NCBI GenBank assembly: GCA_008501735.1
Contig: QQUF01000008.1
Location: 1-64,000 of the forward strand
Direction: 5' to 3'
Source of the DNA: Calditrichota bacterium
Lineage (GTDB): Bacteria; CLD3
DNA: 64,000 nt
Part shown: positions 35,194-41,687 of the stretch, piece after piece
How positions within the stretch are numbered: the first letter of the stretch is position 1
Layout: every line of letters begins with the position of its first letter
Notes under the pieces: generated by a model
What the model was told of the DNA's origin: nothing
The model's database searches: none
Seen by the model: the letters and a program-made list of their open reading frames with translations, nothing else
Made by a program: the position numbers and the translations under genes

Positions 35194-35429
35194 TCATCCC
35201 ATTCCTCAATCTCCATTTCCATTCCTTCTTCTGCTAAGTTGATTTCTTCTTCGGGATTCAGTTTTGCACACTCAACAGCCAAACGACTTTTAGAAATTCT
35301 CGCAAGTTTATCGCTAACGGCTTCTTGAATTGCTTTACTTCTGTTAGGAAAAAATTTTCTACTTACCAAACTATCCAATTCCCTCAAAATATTTTCGTCT
35401 AATGAAATTGCAATTTTTGTGGCTGGCAT
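35187..35429 (-). CDS. Second MazE-like ribbon-helix-helix antitoxin
   Basis: The 80-residue protein has an N-terminal ribbon-helix-helix ([20 protein letters not shown], then [17 protein letters not shown]) as in NdoAI/CopG antitoxins, and a very acidic C-terminus ([13 protein letters not shown]) for toxin binding. It ends inside the start of the MazF-like frame. It is intact even though its toxin start is abnormal. Confidence 0.87.
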   Translation of the reverse strand: MPATKIAISLDENILRELDSLVSRKFFPNRSKAIQEAVSDKLARISKSRLAVECAKLNPEEEINLAEEGMEMEIEEWDEY

Positions 35430-35523
35430 AAATTTACCTTTTGTTTAATTCGTAATTCAATCGTAACCTTAAAAAAAAGTATTACTTTTTTCAATACTAA
35501 TTTCAAAAATAAAACAAATACGA

Positions 35524-35628
35524 AATCCGTGAAATCAGTTAATCCGTTTCAATCCGTGATTCAGACATCGGAATTAGAGTTACAAATTTTCCCGAAAGTT
35601 CTGTGTCTTCTAGCCAATTAATCATTTT
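35524..35628 (-). repeat. Repeat block 2: conserved repeat plus second remnant of the acetyltransferase 5' end
   Basis: Near-identical to block 1 at 34761-34866. The ATG at 35625 opens a 20-residue remnant of the acetyltransferase (changes T2I, K6E and I8T), followed by the same AATCCGTG-type repeat. It lies on the far side of the second MazEF pair. Block 1, the MazEF pair and block 2 therefore form a cassette bounded by direct repeats. Confidence 0.88.
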
Positions 35629-35639
35629 CAAAATCGCTA

Positions 35640-35790
35640 TTTTTTAAGAAAGTGCTGAGTTGTAGCAAAATTACAAATTTTGTAATTTTTTAAATTAAGA
35701 CAACGTTTAAAAAAAAGCGAATAGATTTTGAATTCAAAATTTCCAAAAACAACGCTTTTAAAACGATATTTTTAACAAATTTAAATATCG
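35640..35790. other. Palindrome-rich non-coding patch
   Basis: Three hairpins lie in a row. The first is AAAATTACAAA (35667-35677) with TTTGTAATTTT (35679-35689). The second is AAAAGCG (35713-35719) with CGCTTTT (35753-35759), enclosing the perfect palindrome ATTTTGAATTCAAAAT (35725-35740). The third is CGATATTT (35764-35771) with AAATATCG (35783-35790). The last abuts the polA remnant. No gene is present. Confidence 0.6.
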
Positions 35791-36068
35791 TCAACTTTTA
35801 CTGAAGCTTCCAAAGATAATACTTTTTCCATTTCAGATTTTAGAAGCACTTTCACTTCGTCAAGTTCGTCGTGGACTTGTAGAATCATTTTTGTTTCACA
35901 GGCTTTTTCTATCAAAATTTTGTGAATGCTAATCATCACAAGTTTTATCATAAATTCCTTGAATCGGAAAATTTATCGCTACACGTTCCGCAGCTCCTCG
36001 CATCAATCTGTTTTTGGAATGAATACAGAGTAGCTTCTTAACTTTCCACAAAGTATTTTCACAAAATT
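35789..36068 (-). pseudogene. Decayed duplicate of the polA 3' end
   Basis: This stretch aligns with the 3' part of the intact polA (37118-37437, residues about 795-901). It shares exact runs such as GATTTTAGAAGCACTTTCA, TTCGTCAAGTTCG and TCTGTTTTTGGAATGAAT (+ strand), in the same order and orientation. It has two deletions of about 27 and 10 bases and many substitutions, so no frame survives; the catalytic VHDELVFE region is partly lost. It is separated from the intact polA by an attC-like-flanked gene cassette. No ORF is left, so it is a pseudogene fragment. Confidence 0.85.
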
Positions 36069-36208
36069 TTTATTTTTCGGCGGGACTTTTTATTATTTAG
36101 GTTGGTTCGTTTCCAGTTTCTAAACTCTTGAAATACTTTTCTAAAATTTCTTGTTTCTTCACATTTCTTTGGTTAGTTTTCTTGGTAAACGAGATTCTAC
36201 ATTTTGGT

Positions 36209-36266
36209 CTAAAATTAAAAACAATAGTTCCGATAAACACAATGCGTTTATTAGGATGTTATCAGT
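36209..36266. repeat. attC-like site A (left boundary of the cassette)
   Basis: An imperfect inverted repeat (CTAA 36209-36212 with TTAG 36251-36254; AAAC 36219-36222 with GTTT 36246-36249) ends in GTTATCAGT (36258-36266). It shares CAATAGTTCC and TGCGTTTA, in the same order and nearly the same spacing, with site B downstream of the gene. Its terminal GTTATCAGT is the exact reverse complement of ACTGATAAC, which opens site B. Confidence 0.6.
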
Positions 36267-36311
36267 AATCCAAAACCGAAAACCAAACAAAAACTAATTT
36301 AAATAATCAAT

Positions 36312-36968
36312 ATGAACTTAGACTTATTTACAGACCAAACAAAAACAAAAATACTTGAAGAAGAAATTCTATTAAGAAGGAAGTCTTTTGACTCAGGCGA
36401 TATAGTTGGTGAAGAAGTAGGTCCTGGTGGCCAAGGAGCAGCTATTGAAGTAATTGCAATAATATTAGGTTTTATTGGTACGACTATAGCAAGCGGATTA
36501 ATAAGAGAGTTTTCAAAAGATTTATATAGTAAAATTAAGACCTTTCTAAAACAGGAGAAACCCGCAATAGAACATTTGACTTTTAATAATTACTATTTCG
36601 TTTATTGTTATGCATTTGTTTATGAAATAGGTAATAGTAAAATAGTATTCGCTTTTGATGTTGAAAGTTCAAATCAATTATATAAAATTATTGAAAATTG
36701 CGATGACCTTATAACAGATTGCCTAATCCAAATTCTAGAAAATATTAATTTAAATAAAAATCAAATAGTAGAATTAGATATAAGTTTTGGATATTATGCA
36801 TTTCATGGTAAAAGGGCAAAATCTGTTGAAGTAGAACACGAAGTACATTATGTCAGAAATGGCAAAAAAAGCATAGAAAACGAAAAAATTGGAGTTTATG
36901 TAAGTTATAAGATTTGCAAAAATGACTCTAAACATTGGATTAACCAGACAACCTCTATCAGCAAGTAA
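36312..36968 (+). CDS. Hypothetical protein carried on an integron-like cassette
   Basis: This 218-residue protein is not recognised. It has an acidic/basic N-terminus, a Gly-rich segment GPGGQGAAIEV leading into one predicted membrane helix (about residues 46-66), a short amphipathic region, and a soluble beta-rich C-terminal part (FVYCYAFVYEI, IVFAFDVE, ISFGYYAFHG, KIGVYVSYKI). It is the only + strand gene in the 28-40 kb stretch, more AT-rich than its neighbours, and sits alone between two attC-like sites, about 50 bp after the cassette start. That is typical of integron cassettes, which often carry orphan genes. No function can be claimed. Confidence 0.75.
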   Translation: MNLDLFTDQTKTKILEEEILLRRKSFDSGDIVGEEVGPGGQGAAIEVIAIILGFIGTTIASGLIREFSKDLYSKIKTFLKQEKPAIEHLTFNNYYFVYCYAFVYEIGNSKIVFAFDVESSNQLYKIIENCDDLITDCLIQILENINLNKNQIVELDISFGYYAFHGKRAKSVEVEHEVHYVRNGKKSIENEKIGVYVSYKICKNDSKHWINQTTSISK

Positions 36969-36982
36969 TGAAGGAAAGGAAT

Positions 36983-37048
36983 ACTGATAACAATGGCTAA
37001 AACGGCAATAGTTCCCATTCGGTCGCTACTGCGTTTAGCCGAGCCGTT
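36983..37048. repeat. attC-like site B (right boundary of the cassette)
   Basis: ACTGATAAC (36983-36991) is followed by an imperfect hairpin, GGCTAAA (36995-37001) with TTTAGCC (37034-37040), continued by CG/CG with unpaired bases A37002 and G37005. AACGGC (37001-37006) and GCCGTT (37043-37048) form a second, overlapping inverted pair ending in GTT. CAATAGTTCC and TGCGTTTA inside it are shared with site A. The arrangement (nested inverted repeats with extrahelical bases, ending in GTT, directly after a gene) matches attC recombination sites in form, though the consensus is not exact. Confidence 0.65.
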
Positions 37049-37082
37049 CGCACACAATCTTTACTCTCTTTCCATTTAAATT

Positions 37083-39821
37083 TTAATGTGCCTCAAGCCA
37101 ATTCCCTCCAATTCCAACGTCAACTTTTACAGGGACTTCCAAAGGTAAGGCTTTTTCCATTTCGGATTTTAGAAGCACTTTCATTTCGTCAAGTTCGGAG
37201 TTCGGAATTTCAAACACAAGTTCATCGTGGACTTGCAGAACCATTTTTGTCTTGCAGGCTTTTTGCATTAAAATTTTGTGAATGTTAATCATCGCAATTT
37301 TTATCATATCTGCCGCAGTTCCTTGAATCGGGAAATTTATCGCTGCACGTTCTGCCGCTTCTCGCATCATTCTGTTTTTGGAATGAATGTCAGAGTAACT
37401 TCTTCGTCTTCCGCAAAGTGTCTCGACAAAATTTTCCTCTTTAGCTTTTTGCTTCGTACTTTCCAAGTAGTCGTAAACTCCTGAATATTTTGCAAAATAA
37501 TCTTTGATGAATTGGTTGCCTTCTTTTGGCGAAATCCCAAGTCTTTTGCCCAGAGAAAATCCACCTTCTCCGTAAATAATTCCAAAGTTTACAGCCTTCG
37601 CTTGGTAACGTTCTTGGTCTGAAACTTCCTCGTAAGATTTTTCAAAAACAAGAGCCGCAGTTGCTCGGTGAACGTCAAGTTCCTCTTGGAATGCTTTTCG
37701 TAAATTTGCGTCGCCTGAAATGTGAGCCATAATTCTAAGCTCAATTTGCGAGTAGTCAGCAGCGAGTAAAACAGAATCTTTTTCTTGTGGCACAAAGCCC
37801 ATTCTGATTTTTCTGCCGATTTCCGTTCTGTTCGGAATGTTTTGCAAATTCGGGTCTGTCGAAGAAAGTCTTCCTGTCGAAGCAATTGTTTGGTTAAAAT
37901 TTCCGTGAATCCGTTTGTCGCCAACAAAAATCATTGAAGGAAGTGCGTCAACGTAAGTGGATTTTAGTTTCGTCAAACTTCGGTATTCCAAAAGTCTTTC
38001 GGGCAAAGGGTGTTCTTTCGCCAAAGTTTCCAAAACTCTAACGTCTGTTGAACGACCTGTTTTTGTCTTTTTCACAACACGCAAACCGAGTTTATCAAAA
38101 AGAATTACTCCAAGTTGTTGAGTCGAATTAATGTTGAAATTTTCGCCTGCCATTGCATAAATGTCGTCTTTGATTTTCACAAGTTGTTGGCTCAAATCCA
38201 TTCCCATTTCCGAGAAAAAGTAGTCGTCGATGTAAATTCCATTCGCTTCCATTTCTGTCAAAACTTCAATCAATGGCAATTCGATTTTGTGAAAAAGTTC
38301 CTCGACTCCTTGTTCTTTGACCATTGGAGCTAAAACTTCCTTGAGACGAAAAGTAAAATCTGCGTCTTCACAAGCGTAAATTTTCACGTCTTCAACGGGA
38401 ACTTTGTCCATCGTAATCATTTTTTTGCCTGTTCCAATCAATTCCTTAGTCGGAATTTTTTGGTAATTCAAGTAAGTCAGGCACATTTCGTCCAAAGAAT
38501 TTCTTCGGGTTTCAGGATTTGGCAAAACGTAGTTTGCAATCATTGTGTCGAAAGAAATTCCTTTTACACTCACGCCTTTAGCTTTCAAAATTCTGCAATC
38601 GTACTTTGTGTTTTGCCCAAACTTCGGAACTTTTGGGTCTTCCAAAACAGGCTTTAGGATTTCCAAAATTTCTTTGGTAAAATTCTTTTGTTTCGGTTGT
38701 GCAAAAATGTCCATTTGTCCACTTTCGGCACTTTCACCTTGTTCTTTTCCGCTCAAAACTGTCGGAATGTAAAACGCTTTTCCTTTTTCCATTGAAAATG
38801 AAAGTCCGACAAGTTCAGCTTCTTCGGGACTCAAAGAAGTAGTTTCAGTGTCAAAAGCAAATTCATTTTTCTTAAGAATTTTGGCAAGTTTTTTCACGCC
38901 TTCAAGAGTGTCAACAAGTTGGTAATCCGTTTCGATTTCTTCAACTTTTTCGACTTCGGGTTCGATTTCGCCCTTAATTAGAGACCAAAAATCAAGCTCC
39001 GCAAAAATCTGATTTCGCTTTGAGTAATCAGGGTGTGAAAGTTTTAATTTTTCAAGGTCAAACTCAACTTCGCAGTCAGTTTTGATTGTTACAAGTTCTT
39101 TTGAAAGAAAAGCCATTTCTTTGTCAGCGATGAGTTTGTCTTTTACTTTTCCTTTAACTTTTTCGACGTTTTCGTAAATCTGCTCAAGGCTTCCAAATTC
39201 CTGCACTAACTTTGTCGCCGTTTTTTCACCAACACCTTTTACTCCCGGAATGTTATCGGAAGCGTCACCCATTAAAGCCAAAATGTCAATAACTCTTTCA
39301 GGTCCAACTCCGAATTTTTCAGGGACTCTTTCTAAAGTTATTTTATCAGGTTCTTCACTTGCTTTTGAAGGTTTGTAAATGCTGATTTTTTCGGTAACAA
39401 GTTGCAAGTAATCTTTGTCAGGAGTTACCATAACAACGTCAAGACCTTCTGATTCTGCCTTTTGAGCAAGAGTTCCGATTAAGTCGTCAGCTTCAAAACC
39501 CGGAGTTTTGAAAAGCGGAACTTCGTAAGCCTCAATCAACTGGTCGAGCCAAGGAAGCTGAGTAACTAAATCTTCGGGCATTGACTCACGATTCGCTTTG
39601 TAAGGCTCGAACCTTACGTGTCTGAAAGTCGGTTCTTTGCAGTCCATCGCAACAGCGAGAAAATCTGGTTTTTCTTGTTCGATGATTCTGTTCATCGTTG
39701 TTGCAAATCCGTAAACAGCACTCGTGTTTTCGCCTTTAGAATTTCTCAAAGGTCTTTTCATAAAAGCAAAGTAAGCTCGGTAGGCAATCGCCATTCCGTC
39801 AATTAAATAAAGTGTAGGCAT
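37083..39821 (-). CDS. polA: DNA polymerase I
   Basis: This 912-residue, three-domain Pol I has an N-terminal 5' nuclease (LIDGMAIAYRAYF, DKDYLQLV, GDASDNIPGVKGVGEKTA), a 3'-5' exonuclease-like domain with FAFDTETTS and a late YACEDADFT (acidic residues kept, so proofreading may be active), and a family A polymerase with DPNLQNIP, AADYSQIELR, VNFGIIYGEG and QVHDELVFEI. It fills gaps in repair and removes RNA primers. Its 3' end, 35 bp from attC-like site B, has a decayed second copy on the other side of the cassette. It is immediately preceded by a MntA-HepT pair on the same strand. Confidence 0.97.
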   Translation of the reverse strand: MPTLYLIDGMAIAYRAYFAFMKRPLRNSKGENTSAVYGFATTMNRIIEQEKPDFLAVAMDCKEPTFRHVRFEPYKANRESMPEDLVTQLPWLDQLIEAYEVPLFKTPGFEADDLIGTLAQKAESEGLDVVMVTPDKDYLQLVTEKISIYKPSKASEEPDKITLERVPEKFGVGPERVIDILALMGDASDNIPGVKGVGEKTATKLVQEFGSLEQIYENVEKVKGKVKDKLIADKEMAFLSKELVTIKTDCEVEFDLEKLKLSHPDYSKRNQIFAELDFWSLIKGEIEPEVEKVEEIETDYQLVDTLEGVKKLAKILKKNEFAFDTETTSLSPEEAELVGLSFSMEKGKAFYIPTVLSGKEQGESAESGQMDIFAQPKQKNFTKEILEILKPVLEDPKVPKFGQNTKYDCRILKAKGVSVKGISFDTMIANYVLPNPETRRNSLDEMCLTYLNYQKIPTKELIGTGKKMITMDKVPVEDVKIYACEDADFTFRLKEVLAPMVKEQGVEELFHKIELPLIEVLTEMEANGIYIDDYFFSEMGMDLSQQLVKIKDDIYAMAGENFNINSTQQLGVILFDKLGLRVVKKTKTGRSTDVRVLETLAKEHPLPERLLEYRSLTKLKSTYVDALPSMIFVGDKRIHGNFNQTIASTGRLSSTDPNLQNIPNRTEIGRKIRMGFVPQEKDSVLLAADYSQIELRIMAHISGDANLRKAFQEELDVHRATAALVFEKSYEEVSDQERYQAKAVNFGIIYGEGGFSLGKRLGISPKEGNQFIKDYFAKYSGVYDYLESTKQKAKEENFVETLCGRRRSYSDIHSKNRMMREAAERAAINFPIQGTAADMIKIAMINIHKILMQKACKTKMVLQVHDELVFEIPNSELDEMKVLLKSEMEKALPLEVPVKVDVGIGGNWLEAH

Positions 39822-39824
39822 AAT

Positions 39825-40151
39825 TTATAAAATCTTTTCTAATTGTTTAATCAAAGGTGGTAAATTAGTTTTTACAGTTTCCCAAACGACTTCAAAGTCA
39901 ACGTCATCGTATTCGTGAATTAAGAAATTTCTCATACTTTTCATTTCTCTCCAAGGTAAATCTGAATAGATTTCTTTTCCTGTTTCAGAAACTTTTGAAG
40001 AGGCTTCTCCAATAATTTCTAATCTGCGAATTACAGCATCTTGAGTTTTGTAATCAGAGTTGAATTTCTCTTGAGAAAAGTTTTCTAAGTAGGAAACTGC
40101 AATTTTTGCAGAATCTAAAATATCTATTAAATAGGTTTCATCTTTCTTCAT
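39825..40151 (-). CDS. hepT: HepT-like HEPN toxin
   Basis: The 108-residue HEPN/DUF86 protein carries the RNase motif RX4HXY as RNFLIHEY, with the conserved LEIIGEASSKV and DLPWREMKSMRN. HepT is an RNase that its partner MntA neutralises by adenylylating the Tyr of this motif. It overlaps the mntA 3' end by 14 bases and ends 3 bp before the polA start, so polA may share its transcript. Confidence 0.9.
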   Translation of the reverse strand: MKKDETYLIDILDSAKIAVSYLENFSQEKFNSDYKTQDAVIRRLEIIGEASSKVSETGKEIYSDLPWREMKSMRNFLIHEYDDVDFEVVWETVKTNLPPLIKQLEKIL

Positions 40152-40443
40152 AAATTACTCTTGCTGATTTTAAAATTTCTTCACGTCTCAAATGATTTCT
40201 ACTCGCTTCAATTCCTTTTTTGCTCACTAAGTCAACATTTCTACCTAAAAGTTTTTCAAGCTCCATTTGAATTTTAGAAAGTTCAAAGAAACCATAACGA
40301 ACTTTTTTAGAGAAGGTGAAGAGTAAGTCCACATCACTTTTCTCCGAAAAATCTTTTCTTAAAGCTGAACCAAAAAGTGAAAGATTATCAATTTTCCATT
40401 TTTTACACAAAGCCTCAATTTCTTTTTGGGGAATTTGTATCAT
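40138..40443 (-). CDS. mntA: MntA-like minimal nucleotidyltransferase antitoxin
   Basis: This 101-residue minimal nucleotidyltransferase has GSX10DXD spelled exactly (GSALRKDFSEKSDVD), the catalytic motif of MntA. It AMPylates HepT in the characterised systems. A C-terminal acidic/basic helix follows. It is upstream of and overlaps hepT, the usual order. Confidence 0.9.
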   Translation of the reverse strand: MIQIPQKEIEALCKKWKIDNLSLFGSALRKDFSEKSDVDLLFTFSKKVRYGFFELSKIQMELEKLLGRNVDLVSKKGIEASRNHLRREEILKSARVIYEER

Positions 40444-40627
40444 TTTTATCTTGAAAATTTTAATTTATTTTTCAGTGAAAGCCTTAACAAGGCTCGCACA
40501 AACATTTAAATTTATAAAAGTTAATCAAGTTTGGTTTAGATTCAAGAGTAGAAATAAATTTTGTAAAAGTTGCTTCGGCATAAATTATATTCCGACAAAT
40601 TGAAACGTCAAAACAAAGGCTACAAAA

Positions 40628-41068
40628 ATGAATTTCACAATCGCCGCTGACCACAGAGGCTTAGATTTAAAAAGTAAAATTAAAAACAAACTCGAAGCTC
40701 TCGGACATTCCGTCGAAGATTTTGGGACAAATTCCACAGAATCTTGCGATTATCCGGACTTCGCTTTTCCTGCCGCAGAAAAAGTTGGCAAAGGTAAAGC
40801 AGAAAAAGGAATTTTGATTTGCTCAACAGGAATCGGAATGTCAATTATTGGCAACAAAGTCAAAAATGTCAGAGCTTCACTTTGCACAAATGTTCACCAA
40901 GCGGAAATGACTCGTCAACACAACGACAGCAATGTTCTTGTACTTGCCGCAGACGAACTTCCCGAAGACAAAAATCTTGAAATTTTGGAGGCTTGGCTTA
41001 CAAATGATTTTGAAGGTGGAAGACATCAACGAAGAGTCAGTAAAATCCACGACTTAACTCAAAATTAA
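40628..41068 (+). CDS. rpiB: Ribose 5-phosphate isomerase B
   Basis: The 146-residue RpiB/LacAB-family enzyme begins IAADHRGLDLK (Asp-His active-site region) and has CSTGIGMSIIGNK, the catalytic Cys loop, followed by NVHQAEMTRQHNDSNVL and a helical tail. It interconverts ribose 5-phosphate and ribulose 5-phosphate. The ATG has weak ribosome-binding support (GGCTACAAAA). A promoter is likely in the 180-bp gap before it. Confidence 0.95.
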   Translation: MNFTIAADHRGLDLKSKIKNKLEALGHSVEDFGTNSTESCDYPDFAFPAAEKVGKGKAEKGILICSTGIGMSIIGNKVKNVRASLCTNVHQAEMTRQHNDSNVLVLAADELPEDKNLEILEAWLTNDFEGGRHQRRVSKIHDLTQN

Positions 41069-41141
41069 AAATCAAAAAAATATTTTGTTTTTCAAGTCTT
41101 TGGGTGTAAATTTACAGGCTCAAAAAAAATAGGAAATTAAG

Positions 41142-41294
41142 ATGAAGCGTACATTTCAACCAAGTAATAGAAAAAGAAGAAACAAACACGGTTTCAGAAA
41201 AAGAATGTCAACCAATGCAGGACAAGCTGTTCTCAAAAGAAGAAGAGCAAGGGGCAGAAAAAGACTTTCAGTCTCAAGTACAACTAATAGATAA
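41142..41294 (+). CDS. rpmH: Ribosomal protein L34
   Basis: The 50-residue basic protein begins [22 protein letters not shown] and continues [20 protein letters not shown], the L34 sequence (quoted in parts). The start follows AGGAAATTAAG. It carries a C-terminal extension of about 5 residues over E. coli L34. The rnpA frame begins inside it, at 41215. A possible promoter, TTGTTT then 16 bases then TAAATT, lies upstream near 41080-41115. Confidence 0.95.
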   Translation: MKRTFQPSNRKRRNKHGFRKRMSTNAGQAVLKRRRARGRKRLSVSSTTNR

Positions 41295-41655
41295 AAAGTT
41301 TGGCTTAGCTAAAAAGTCTTCAATGCGTTTGCCGATTAATTTTTCACAAGTCTTTAGACAAGGAAGTAAAGTTAAGGGCAGATTCGCTGATGCTTTTTTT
41401 GTTTCAAATGATTCTTTTAGAATTGGATTTACTGTTAGAAAAAAAATTCGCAGTAAGCCAATTAGAAATTATGGAAAAAGAATTTTAAGAGAAACTTTTC
41501 GGACAAATCCTGAATTAATTGAAGATTTTGGAAATGTTCACATTGTTTTTATTCTGAAACAAATCCCTAAAGAAGAAGTCTTACAGGCTTTAGCAACAGA
41601 CTTAAAATTTTTTGCTGAAAAACTGAAAAAGTTATCAATAAAGTCGGATTCCTGA
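41215..41655 (+). CDS. rnpA: Ribonuclease P protein component, overlapping rpmH
   Basis: The RNase P protein assists the RNA subunit in 5' tRNA maturation. The core reads [49 protein letters not shown] (shown in part for the RNR motif) and HIVFILKQ. The ATG at 41215 would give 146 residues and makes the gene overlap rpmH by 80 bases in another frame. The only later Met (codon 37, 41323) falls inside the conserved N-terminal strand. Start choice is therefore uncertain, but the overlap with rpmH is real in either reading frame. Confidence 0.87.
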   Translation: MQDKLFSKEEEQGAEKDFQSQVQLIDKKFGLAKKSSMRLPINFSQVFRQGSKVKGRFADAFFVSNDSFRIGFTVRKKIRSKPIRNYGKRILRETFRTNPELIEDFGNVHIVFILKQIPKEEVLQALATDLKFFAEKLKKLSIKSDS

Positions 41656-41672
41656 AAAGTCCGACTTTTTTT
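41641..41672 (+). terminator. Hairpin terminator or attenuator at the rnpA stop
   Basis: AAGTCGGA (41641-41648) pairs with TCCGACTT (41660-41667) and is followed by T6. The rnpA stop codon is inside the loop region, and yidC starts 15 bp later. It could end most rpmH-rnpA transcripts or attenuate read-through into yidC. Confidence 0.8.
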
Positions 41673-41687
41673 ATTTAGGAAAAATAA

